Assembly (NCBI RefSeq): GCF_004362245.1
Contig: NZ_SNWM01000005.1
Coordinates: 1-64,000 of the forward strand
DNA from: Pedobacter duraquae
Lineage (GTDB): Bacteria > Bacteroidota > Bacteroidia > Sphingobacteriales > Sphingobacteriaceae
Direction: 5' to 3'
Length of the DNA: 64,000 bases
In this document: positions 7,821-15,639 of the stretch, in pieces
Layout: each line of letters opens with the position of its first letter
Position numbering within the stretch: position 1 is the stretch's first letter
Made by a program: the position numbers and the translations under genes
Notes under the pieces: model-generated
The model's database searches: none
What the model was told of the DNA's origin: nothing
Seen by the model: only the letters and a program-made list of their open reading frames with translations

Positions 7821-8498
7821 ATGAATATAAACGATTTTATAGTGCAGGTTGCACTTCCTGAACATCGTGTCTTTGCAGAAGAAATCTGCGAAGAAATGGC
7901 CGAGTCTGCTAAAGCCCGCGGTACGGGAATAGCGAAGCGCTCGCCAGAGTATGTTGCAGGTAAAATGATCGACGGTAAAGCAGTTATCGCTTTCCACCAT
8001 GATGGTAGCTGGGCAGGCTTCTGCTATATTGAGACCTGGAGCCATGGACAGTTTGTTGCGAACTCCGGACTTATCGTAAGCCCAAAATTTAGAAAAGCCG
8101 GGTTAGCTCATGCCATCAAGGAAAAAATCTTCGAACTGTCCAGGATGAAGTATCCCAAAGCAAAAATCTTTGGATTGACTACCGGATTGGCTGTGATGAA
8201 AATCAACTCTGATTTGGGTTATGAACCTGTTACTTATTCTGAGCTTACCCAGGATGAAGACTTTTGGAAAGGCTGTCAAAGTTGCGTGAACTTCGAGATT
8301 TTAAAGATGAAGGAACGCAAAAACTGTATGTGCACGGCTATGTTATACGACCCTGCTACTCAGAAACACGATGTAGCCAAAAAGTTTGCTGAGGAACTGC
8401 AAAAAAAGCCGAAGCTTTATGAGCGCTTTATGCAGATCAAGCAAAAAATGATCATCAAAAAGAAACCCCTGATATTATTTTCCCTTTTATTTAAATAG
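7821..8498 (+). CDS. GNAT-family acyltransferase, probable N-acylglutamate synthase (first arg gene)
   Basis: This 225-residue GNAT protein opens the arginine operon. The acyl-CoA pyrophosphate loop is VSPKFRKAGLAHAI (residues 87-100), preceded by the beta strand FVANSGLIV. The C-terminal half is unusual for a GNAT enzyme, with C153-x2-C156 and C170-x-C172 that could hold a metal. The operon has no classical argA and no argJ, yet it contains argB, argC, argD, argE and argF', so the first acylation of glutamate must come from somewhere. This gene is the natural candidate. Whether the acyl group is acetyl or succinyl is discussed in the findings. The function is inferred from context; only the fold is seen directly. 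An inverted ATATT/AATAT repeat spans the start codon. Confidence 0.7.
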   Translation: MNINDFIVQVALPEHRVFAEEICEEMAESAKARGTGIAKRSPEYVAGKMIDGKAVIAFHHDGSWAGFCYIETWSHGQFVANSGLIVSPKFRKAGLAHAIKEKIFELSRMKYPKAKIFGLTTGLAVMKINSDLGYEPVTYSELTQDEDFWKGCQSCVNFEILKMKERKNCMCTAMLYDPATQKHDVAKKFAEELQKKPKLYERFMQIKQKMIIKKKPLILFSLLFK

Positions 8499-8508
8499 CC
8501 CTTACCAT

Positions 8509-8528
8509 AGATCCCTGCGCTGGGATCT
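8509..8528 (+). promoter_or_regulatory. Intercistronic hairpin before argG
   Basis: AGATCCC and GGGATCT form a 7-bp stem with a 6-nt loop between the GNAT gene and argG. No T-run follows, so it is more likely an mRNA processing or stability element than a terminator. Confidence 0.4.
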
Positions 8529-8545
8529 GTTAAACACCAGATTAT

Positions 8546-9739
8546 ATGAAGAAGAAAGTCGTTTTAGCTTTTAGCGGAGGTTTAGATACCTCATTTTGCT
8601 GCATCTATCTCTCACAAGACCGTGATTTGGAAGTGCATTCCGTAATTGTCAATACCGGAGGATTCTCTGAAGAAGAATTGGCGGAAATTGAAAAGCGTGC
8701 TTACGCACTTGGTGTAGCTTCACATGCGGTAGTAGATGAGACAAAAAATTATTATGAAGGATGTATCAAATACCTTGTCTATGGGAATGTGTTGAAAAAT
8801 GCAACATATCCACTTTCTGTGAGCGCAGAGCGTGTTAGTCAGGCTACAGCGATAGCGAATTATGTAAAGAAAATTGGTGCTGATTATGTTGCCCATGGAA
8901 GTACCGGCGCAGGTAACGACCAGGTTAGGTTTGATATGATTTTTAACATCATCATTCCCGAGGTAGAAATTATCACGCCAATCAGAGATCTTAAATTATC
9001 CCGCGAAGCGGAGATTAAATATTTAAATGAGCATGGTGTTGAGTACAGTGCAGAGAAAGCAAGATACTCAATTAATAAAGGTTTGTGGGGAACTTCTGTA
9101 GGCGGAAAAGAAACTCTAACATCAAATGAAGCACTCCCGGAAGAAGCATGGCCAACACAGGTTTCTGAATCTGAACCACGCCGTATAGAGCTAACTTTTA
9201 CCAAAGGGGAGCTTACGGGTATCGACGGAGAAAATCTTGCTCCGGTACAGGCCATCCAGAAATTGCAGGCGATCGCACAGCCTTATGGAATAGGCAGAGA
9301 TATCCATGTAGGTGATACGATCATTGGAATTAAAGGTCGCGTTGGTTTTGAGGCTGCAGCACCGATCATCATCATCAAAGCACATCATACACTTGAGAAA
9401 CATACGTTAACCAAATGGCAATTGTCATGGAAAGAGCAACTTGCATCTTTCTATGGTAACTGGTTGCACGAGGGTCAATTCCATGATCCGATTATGCGTA
9501 ATATCGAAGCTTTCTTACAGGATACGCAGCACATGGTTAGTGGAAAAGTATTTGTTCAACTTTTGCCTTACCGTTTCCAGATCATCGGAATCGAATCTGA
9601 ACATGATCTGATGAGCAATAAATTTGGTAGCTACGGAGAGATGAACAATACCTGGAATGGAGATGACGTAAAAGGCTTCTCTAAAATATTTGGGAATCAG
9701 GTTATGATCTGGCATAAAGTGAATGGTGAAAATGATTAA
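8546..9739 (+). CDS. argG: Argininosuccinate synthase
   Basis: The enzyme joins citrulline and aspartate with ATP in the penultimate step of arginine synthesis. The N-type ATP pyrophosphatase P-loop SGGLDTS is at residues 10-16. The citrulline/aspartate site is visible as GSTGAGNDQVRFD, and SINKGLWG follows. The 397-residue length is normal. The last codons overlap the start of argC by 8 nt (or 17 nt if argC starts at 9723), which indicates translational coupling in one operon. Confidence 0.97.
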   Translation: MKKKVVLAFSGGLDTSFCCIYLSQDRDLEVHSVIVNTGGFSEEELAEIEKRAYALGVASHAVVDETKNYYEGCIKYLVYGNVLKNATYPLSVSAERVSQATAIANYVKKIGADYVAHGSTGAGNDQVRFDMIFNIIIPEVEIITPIRDLKLSREAEIKYLNEHGVEYSAEKARYSINKGLWGTSVGGKETLTSNEALPEEAWPTQVSESEPRRIELTFTKGELTGIDGENLAPVQAIQKLQAIAQPYGIGRDIHVGDTIIGIKGRVGFEAAAPIIIIKAHHTLEKHTLTKWQLSWKEQLASFYGNWLHEGQFHDPIMRNIEAFLQDTQHMVSGKVFVQLLPYRFQIIGIESEHDLMSNKFGSYGEMNNTWNGDDVKGFSKIFGNQVMIWHKVNGEND

Positions 9740-10700
9740 GGCTGGTATTGTCGGTGGGGCAGGATATACAGGGGGAGAAATGCTCCGTCTCCTGATTAAT
9801 CATCCAGAAGTTGAAATTTCCTTTGTGCACAGTAACAGTAACGAGGGCAATCTGATCTCTGATATTCATACAGATCTTTTTGGTGATACTAACCTGCGTT
9901 TCACAGGTACGCTGTCACAAGATATTGATGTGTTGTTCCTCTGTGTGGGACATGGCGATGCCAAGAAATTTCTGGATGCTAATCCTTTCGAAAGCCGCAT
10001 CAAAATCATAGACTTGAGCCAGGACTTTCGTCTTAAGTCTGCGGCAAATGATAAATGGGTGTATGGACTTCCTGAGTTGAACTGTGAAAAATTGAAAACT
10101 GCAAGCTATGTAGCTAATCCTGGTTGTTTTGCAACATGTATCCAATTGGGATTACTTCCGCTGGCAGCAAAGGGATTGATCACTTCAGAAGTTCACATCA
10201 ATGCAACAACAGGATCAACCGGAGCCGGACAAGGCTTAAGCACCACTTCACACTTCAGCTGGCGTAACAATAACATGAGCGTGTATAAAGCCTTCGAACA
10301 TCAGCACCTCAATGAGATTGGCGAAAGTTTGCTGCAGCTGGATGCTACGCTGAAAGTACCAATCAGTTTTATCCCGCAACGCGGCGATTTTACCAGGGGT
10401 ATTCTTGCAGCAATGTATCTGGAAACAGAGCTGAGTGAGGAAGAGGCTTACTCATTGTATGAAACCTATTATGCTGATGCAGCATTTACGCATGTAAGCA
10501 AAAAAAATATAGATCTTAAACAGGTTGTAAATACCAATAAGTGCCTGGTGCATCTAGAGAAACACGGTAATAAACTGTTCATAGTAGGTATAATTGATAA
10601 TTTGTTAAAGGGTGCCAGCGGACAGGCAGTTCAGAATATGAACCTGATGTTTGGACTTGGAGAACGGCAGGGGCTGCGGCTAAAGGCAGCAGCTTTTTAA
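9732..10700 (+). CDS. argC: N-acyl-gamma-glutamyl-phosphate reductase
   Basis: This NADPH-dependent reductase turns N-acylglutamyl phosphate into the semialdehyde. The Rossmann motif GIVGGAGYTGGEMLRLL is at the N-terminus, and the catalytic Cys is in ANPGCFATC (residue 132 from ATG 9732). The conserved His is in the segment PQRGDFTRGI and downstream. ATG 9732 is preferred to ATG 9723 because MIKAGIVGGAGYTGG is the family's usual start and the overlap with argG is shorter. The acyl group could be acetyl or succinyl. Confidence 0.95.
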   Translation: MIKAGIVGGAGYTGGEMLRLLINHPEVEISFVHSNSNEGNLISDIHTDLFGDTNLRFTGTLSQDIDVLFLCVGHGDAKKFLDANPFESRIKIIDLSQDFRLKSAANDKWVYGLPELNCEKLKTASYVANPGCFATCIQLGLLPLAAKGLITSEVHINATTGSTGAGQGLSTTSHFSWRNNNMSVYKAFEHQHLNEIGESLLQLDATLKVPISFIPQRGDFTRGILAAMYLETELSEEEAYSLYETYYADAAFTHVSKKNIDLKQVVNTNKCLVHLEKHGNKLFIVGIIDNLLKGASGQAVQNMNLMFGLGERQGLRLKAAAF

Positions 10701-10746
10701 ACACGTTCTCACTCATCAATTTATTCACTGTATTAAACTAAAAAAA

Positions 10747-11883
10747 ATGAACTTATTTGAGGTATATCCACTAAATGATATTGAAATTGTTAAAGCTTTA
10801 GGTAGCACGGTATGGGATGCAAAAGGACAGGAATATCTGGACCTTTATGGCGGCCATGCTGTAATTTCTATCGGCCATACACACCCACATTATGTAAAAC
10901 GCTTAACAGATCAGCTGAACAAAGTAGGTTTTTACTCTAACTCTGTTAAGATTGCACTGCAGGTAGAACTTGCAGAAAAATTAGGGAAAGTTTCTGGCAA
11001 AGAAGACTATCAGTTATTTCTTTGCAATTCTGGTGCAGAAGCAAACGAAAATGCACTTAAACTTGCTTCATTTTATAACAATAGAAAAAAAGTAATTGCT
11101 TTTAAAGGAGCATTTCACGGCAGGACATCCCTCGCTGTGTCGGCAACTGATAACCCTAAAATTATCGCTCCGGTTAACCAAACTGATAATGTGATATTCT
11201 TACCTCATAACGATGTCGAAGCGCTTGAAAAAGCTTTTGCTGATTTCGGTGAGGAAATTTCGTCAGTTATTATTGAAGGTATTCAGGGCGTTGGTGGAAT
11301 CAGGGAAGCCAGCGTAGATTTTCTTAAGGCCATTCGCAAACTTTGTGATCAATATAATGCTGTTTATATCGCAGATAGTGTGCAATGTGGTTATGGACGT
11401 ACAGGGATTTTTTATTCGCATGATTATGCCGGTGTAGAAGCCGATGTGTATACCATGGCAAAAGGAATGGGTAATGGTTTTCCTGTTGCAGGAATAGCTA
11501 TTGCGCCTAAATTTAAGCCATGGCATTATATGCTGGGAACCACCTTTGGTGGTAATCACCTGGCCTGTGCTGCAGCATTAGCTGTATTGGAAATTATGGA
11601 GCAAGACGATTTAATGGGCAATGCAACGGCTGTTGGTAGCTATCTGATTGAACAACTTAAAGGTTTCGATGCTGTCAAAGAAGTGCGCGGTCGCGGACTG
11701 ATGATCGGTATAGACTTGCCGGAGGAGTTAAGTCACGTTAAGAAAAACCTGTTGTTTACACAGCATATTTTTACTGGTGAGGCTAAGCCTAATGTAATTA
11801 GACTGCTCCCTGCATTAAACCTTTCTCAGGCTCATGCAGATCATTTCCTGGAAAAATTCACCCTGGCTTTAAAAGAAAACTAG
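10747..11883 (+). CDS. argD: N-acylornithine aminotransferase (class III)
   Basis: This PLP-dependent class III aminotransferase has 378 residues. Recognisable elements are the phosphate-binding NSGAEANE (94-101), AFHGRT (122-127), the PLP ring-nitrogen Asp210 in VYIADSVQCGYGRTG and the Schiff-base Lys239 in TMAKGMGNGFPVAG. It converts N-acylglutamate semialdehyde to N-acylornithine with glutamate as amino donor. Acetyl- and succinyl-ornithine aminotransferases cannot be told apart from these motifs. It stands between argC and argF' with short gaps of 46 and 28 nt. Confidence 0.93.
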   Translation: MNLFEVYPLNDIEIVKALGSTVWDAKGQEYLDLYGGHAVISIGHTHPHYVKRLTDQLNKVGFYSNSVKIALQVELAEKLGKVSGKEDYQLFLCNSGAEANENALKLASFYNNRKKVIAFKGAFHGRTSLAVSATDNPKIIAPVNQTDNVIFLPHNDVEALEKAFADFGEEISSVIIEGIQGVGGIREASVDFLKAIRKLCDQYNAVYIADSVQCGYGRTGIFYSHDYAGVEADVYTMAKGMGNGFPVAGIAIAPKFKPWHYMLGTTFGGNHLACAAALAVLEIMEQDDLMGNATAVGSYLIEQLKGFDAVKEVRGRGLMIGIDLPEELSHVKKNLLFTQHIFTGEAKPNVIRLLPALNLSQAHADHFLEKFTLALKEN

Positions 11884-11911
11884 CTTTTCGATTACTTATA
11901 AGATTAGATAC

Positions 11912-12877
11912 ATGAAACAGTTCACAAGTGTTAATGATGTAGACAACATCGATCAACTTGTTCAGGATGCCCTGGCACTTAAAGCGAATCCTTACGGTTC
12001 GAACGATCTTGGAAAAAATAAGACCCTTGGTCTTGTTTTTTTAAACCCAAGCTTAAGAACGCGATTGAGTACACAGAAAGCCGCAATTAACCTGGGCATG
12101 ACCGTTATGGTGATGAACATGGATAAAGAAGGGTGGGCCCTGGAAACCCAGGACGGTGTGGTAATGAATGGTACCACCGTAGAGCATATCAAAGAAGCTG
12201 CTGCTGTAATGGGGCAGTATTGTGACATCCTCGGACTACGTTCTTTTCCTAAGCTGGTTAATAGGGACGAAGATTACAATGAGGACTTTTTCAATAAGTT
12301 TGTTAAATATTGTGGCGTTCCTGTTGTAAGCTTGGAAAGTGCTACCCGCCATCCACTTCAAAGTCTGGCCGATTTGGTAACGATCAAAGAAACCTGGAAG
12401 GGTACTGGAAAACCTAAAGTGGTACTGGCTTGGGCGCCGCATGTAAAAGCGTTGCCTCAGGCAGTACCTAACTCATTTTCGGAATGGATGTGTAAGGCTC
12501 AGGATGAACAATGGCTGGACTTCACTATTGTACAGCCTGAAGGCTATGAGCTTAGCGAAGACTTCACGCCAGGAGCACAAATAAAGTATAACCTTGAAGA
12601 AGCACTTGAAGGTGCAGATTATATTTATGTTAAAAACTGGTCCAGCTTTAAAGAGTACGGCAAAGTACTTACCTATCCGGACGGATGGATGATGAATAAT
12701 GAAAAGCTGAAGTTGACTAACGATGCCAAGGTAATGCATTGCCTTCCCGTACGTAGGGACCTGGAATTATCGTCAGAAATTCTGGACGGTCCCAATTCAT
12801 TGGTAATCCATGAAGCGGGAAATCGCCTATGGGCAGCACAGGCAGTTTTGAAAGACCTCTTACAAAACCTATCTTAG
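11912..12877 (+). CDS. argF': N-succinylornithine (or N-acetylornithine) carbamoyltransferase
   Basis: This 321-residue transcarbamylase belongs to the ArgF' branch that carbamoylates an N-acylated ornithine, as in Bacteroides fragilis and Xanthomonas, and not to true ornithine transcarbamylases. The carbamoyl-phosphate motif is SLRTRLSTQ (47-55). Other marks are SATRHPLQSLADL, the proline-rich loop LPQAVPNSFSEWM, and MHCLPVRRDLE near the C-terminus. Residue 90, in NGTTVEHIKEAA, is Val. The equivalent is Pro90 in the B. fragilis succinyl enzyme and Glu92 in the Xanthomonas acetyl enzyme. A small non-acidic residue here favours the succinyl substrate. The pathway therefore runs through N-acylcitrulline, which ArgE then deacylates. 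Confidence 0.92.
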   Translation: MKQFTSVNDVDNIDQLVQDALALKANPYGSNDLGKNKTLGLVFLNPSLRTRLSTQKAAINLGMTVMVMNMDKEGWALETQDGVVMNGTTVEHIKEAAAVMGQYCDILGLRSFPKLVNRDEDYNEDFFNKFVKYCGVPVVSLESATRHPLQSLADLVTIKETWKGTGKPKVVLAWAPHVKALPQAVPNSFSEWMCKAQDEQWLDFTIVQPEGYELSEDFTPGAQIKYNLEEALEGADYIYVKNWSSFKEYGKVLTYPDGWMMNNEKLKLTNDAKVMHCLPVRRDLELSSEILDGPNSLVIHEAGNRLWAAQAVLKDLLQNLS

Positions 12878-12892
12878 GGTTTTTAAACCAGC

Positions 12893-13684
12893 ATGGAGAA
12901 AGAGACCCTCACTATTGTTAAAATTGGTGGAAACGTAATTGACGATTCTGAAAAGCTACACTACTTTTTAGAAGATTTCAGCAAGCTTAAGGGTGCAAAA
13001 ATACTGGTTCATGGCGGCGGAAAGATTGCAACGGAAATGGGTATATCACTTGGTATAGAGCCTAAGATGGTAGACGGGCGGCGGATTACCGACATACAGA
13101 CGCTGCGTATTGTGACGATGGCCTATGCCGGTCTGATCAATAAGAATGTAGTGGCACAACTACAGGCGAAAAATTGCAATGCAATTGGATTAAGTGGAGC
13201 AGACGGGAATACCATCCGCGCAGTAAAACGGCCTGTAAAAACAATAGATTACGGTTTCGTGGGTGATCTTAGTGAAACTTCTATTGCTGTAGATACCATC
13301 AACGGCTTGCTGAATATAGGTCTTGTTCCTGTGTTTTGTGCAATTACCCACGATGGCGATACGCAACTACTCAATACCAATGCAGATACTATTGCCTCAG
13401 CTATTGCGGTGGCCATGTCTGCCGCGTATACAACTACGTTGGTCTATTGCTTCGAGAAAAAAGGAGTACTTCGCGATGTTGAAGATGATAACTCTGTTGT
13501 TTCAGAGATTCGCATGGGTCAGTTTGAACAACTTAAAGAAGAGGGTGTAGTGTCTGGAGGAATGATTCCAAAGCTGCATAATGCCTTCGAAGCTATCCGC
13601 TCCGGCGTTTCGGCGGTATATATAGGGCAGGCGGAAGAATTGCTCCGCGAAGGGCAACAATCAGGAACACGTCTAATTAAATAA
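12893..13684 (+). CDS. argB: N-acylglutamate kinase
   Basis: This amino acid kinase of 263 residues phosphorylates the gamma carboxylate of N-acylglutamate. It has IVKIGGNVI at the N-terminus, the glycine loop LVHGGGKIATEMG, the substrate Arg in MVDGRRITD, and NTNADTIASAIAVAM. It lacks the long N-terminal helix found in hexameric arginine-inhibited NAGKs, so feedback inhibition by arginine at this step is not indicated. The gaps are 15 nt to argF' and 2 nt to proC. Confidence 0.94.
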   Translation: MEKETLTIVKIGGNVIDDSEKLHYFLEDFSKLKGAKILVHGGGKIATEMGISLGIEPKMVDGRRITDIQTLRIVTMAYAGLINKNVVAQLQAKNCNAIGLSGADGNTIRAVKRPVKTIDYGFVGDLSETSIAVDTINGLLNIGLVPVFCAITHDGDTQLLNTNADTIASAIAVAMSAAYTTTLVYCFEKKGVLRDVEDDNSVVSEIRMGQFEQLKEEGVVSGGMIPKLHNAFEAIRSGVSAVYIGQAEELLREGQQSGTRLIK

Positions 13685-13686
13685 AC

Positions 13687-14505
13687 ATGGAACGCTTTAA
13701 AGGGAAGATTGCTATACTCGGCAGTGGAAATATCGGAACCTCACTTGCAAAAGGACTTGCTAAAGCTGGTTATGCAATGCCAGATCAGATCAGTCTGACC
13801 AGACGCAAACTCAGCGGATTACAGGCTTTTGCTGATCAGGGATTTGTTACCAGCAGTGATAATGCTGCGGTCGTTACTGCCGCAGATATTGTGGTACTGG
13901 CGGTATTGCCCCAGCAACTGAATCAGTTACTGGATGAAATCAAAAACTCCGTTGACATACAAAAACACCTTTTTATATCCGTGGCCTCCGGAGTGAGCTG
14001 TGCAGATATACGCAATCAACTTGGTGCAGATGTACAGGTTGTTCGTGCAATGCCAAATACCGCAATTGCTATCGGACAATCAATGACCTGTGTAGCTTCA
14101 GGCCTGGCTGAACAAGAGAACGTCGCAGAAGTGGTACGTATGTTTGAAACAGTTGGTGCCGTAGTGAAAATAAACGAAGACCTGATGACCTCTGCAACGG
14201 CACTGTGTGCTTGTGGAATAGCATTCTTTTTGCGCGCTATCAGAGCTGCCTCTCAAGGTGGTGTAGAGATTGGATTCCATGCTGATGATGCCTTAAAAAT
14301 GGCTGTACAAACAGCAAAAGGTGCGGCCGACCTGCTTTTACAAATGGGCTCTCATCCCGAGCAAGAAATTGATAAGGTGACATCTCCAAAAGGGTGTACC
14401 ATTGCCGGACTCAACGAAATGGAACATAATGGATTTAGTTCCTCCCTCATCAAAGGGATCAAACTTTCTGCTACAAAAGCAGGAGAGTTATATACAAAAG
14501 GATAA
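13687..14505 (+). CDS. proC: Pyrroline-5-carboxylate reductase
   Basis: This 272-residue NADPH-dependent enzyme makes proline from pyrroline-5-carboxylate. It shows the Rossmann motif ILGSGNIGTSLAKGL, then VVRAMPNTAIAIGQSMT, and the C-terminal helical signature TSPKGCTIAGLNEME, which holds the active site. It sits inside the arginine operon, 2 nt after argB and 5 nt before argE. This makes proline synthesis co-regulated with arginine, and the placement recurs in this phylum. No proA or proB is in the window. Confidence 0.94.
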   Translation: MERFKGKIAILGSGNIGTSLAKGLAKAGYAMPDQISLTRRKLSGLQAFADQGFVTSSDNAAVVTAADIVVLAVLPQQLNQLLDEIKNSVDIQKHLFISVASGVSCADIRNQLGADVQVVRAMPNTAIAIGQSMTCVASGLAEQENVAEVVRMFETVGAVVKINEDLMTSATALCACGIAFFLRAIRAASQGGVEIGFHADDALKMAVQTAKGAADLLLQMGSHPEQEIDKVTSPKGCTIAGLNEMEHNGFSSSLIKGIKLSATKAGELYTKG

Positions 14506-14510
14506 AATTT

Positions 14511-15578
14511 ATGATAGAAAAGCTGCAGAACGATAGTTTAGCATTGTTAAAAAAATTAATCTCTATTTCCTCCTTCAGTAAGGAAGAGGATAAGACCGCG
14601 GATGTCATAGAGCAATTTTTGCAGGAAAGACAAATAAAAACACACCGTAAACTCAATAATATCTGGGCTTACAACTTACACTTTGATCCAAAAAAACCAA
14701 CTGTACTCTTAAACTCTCATCACGATACCGTAAAACCAAATTCCGGATATACCCGCGATCCTTATGATGCGGCGGTGGAAGAAGGAAAGCTATATGGATT
14801 GGGGAGCAACGACGCAGGGGGCTGTCTGGTATCACTTATTGCTACTTTTCTTTATTTTTATGCCCAGCAAGATCTGAGCTACAATATTTGCCTGGCAACC
14901 ACAGCCGAGGAAGAGATTTCTGGAAACGACGGATTGGAATGTGTGCTTCCCGATCTTGGAGAACTTGATTTTGCTATTGTTGGTGAACCAACACAAATGA
15001 ACCTCGCTATTGCTGAAAGAGGCCTCCTGGTGCTTGATTGCACGGTGCATGGTAAAGCAGGGCATGCTGCGAGAGAAGAAGGCGATAACGCCATTTATAA
15101 GGCTTTAACAGATATCGAATGGTTTAGAAACTACAGGTTTTCTAAAGTATCCGAGGTGTTCGGGCCCTTGAAGATGTCGGTCACCATTATCAATGCAGGC
15201 TCGCAACATAATGTAGTTCCGGCAACCTGTACATTTACAGTAGACGTGCGCGTTACAGATGCCTATACCAATGAAGAAGTTTTAAAAATAATCAGAACAA
15301 ATGTAGGTTGTGATGTTAAGCCACGCTCTATCCGGCTTAAACCATCTTCCATCGATAAGGGACATCCAATTGTACAGTCGGGACTTGCGCTTGGAAGAAC
15401 AACCTATGGCTCACCTACAACATCCGATCAGGCATTACTCAGCATCTCTTCAGTAAAGCTCGGTCCAGGTGATTCTGGACGATCGCACATGGCAGATGAA
15501 TATATTTTCACCGAAGAAATAAATGAAGGTATACTACTGTATATCGAAATGCTTAAACCTGTAATCAACGGGAAGTAA
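14511..15578 (+). CDS. argE: M20-family N-acylornithine/N-acylcitrulline deacylase
   Basis: This is a 355-residue M20 metallopeptidase-fold deacylase. Metal and catalytic residues are visible: H70-x-D72 in LNSHHDTV, bridging Asp101 in GLGSNDAGG, general base Glu133 and metal ligand Glu134 in TTAEEEISGND, and the dimerisation-domain start LAIAERGLLVLDCTVHGKAGHAA. In a pathway with ArgF' the substrate is N-acylcitrulline, not N-acylornithine, and the product citrulline feeds ArgG. It is the last gene of the operon, closed by the terminator at 15583-15620. Confidence 0.92.
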   Translation: MIEKLQNDSLALLKKLISISSFSKEEDKTADVIEQFLQERQIKTHRKLNNIWAYNLHFDPKKPTVLLNSHHDTVKPNSGYTRDPYDAAVEEGKLYGLGSNDAGGCLVSLIATFLYFYAQQDLSYNICLATTAEEEISGNDGLECVLPDLGELDFAIVGEPTQMNLAIAERGLLVLDCTVHGKAGHAAREEGDNAIYKALTDIEWFRNYRFSKVSEVFGPLKMSVTIINAGSQHNVVPATCTFTVDVRVTDAYTNEEVLKIIRTNVGCDVKPRSIRLKPSSIDKGHPIVQSGLALGRTTYGSPTTSDQALLSISSVKLGPGDSGRSHMADEYIFTEEINEGILLYIEMLKPVINGK

Positions 15579-15582
15579 ATAA

Positions 15583-15620
15583 AAATGCCCCCATAAAGTA
15601 TCTCACTTTTGGGGGCATTT
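15583..15620. terminator. Bidirectional terminator after argE
   Basis: AAATGCCCCC (15583-15592) pairs perfectly with GGGGGCATTT (15611-15620), with a further AAAGT/ACTTT pairing inside the loop. The A and T flanks let it serve argE and the converging peptidase gene. Confidence 0.85.
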
Positions 15621-15639
15621 CAACACTCGGGTCTTGTTA

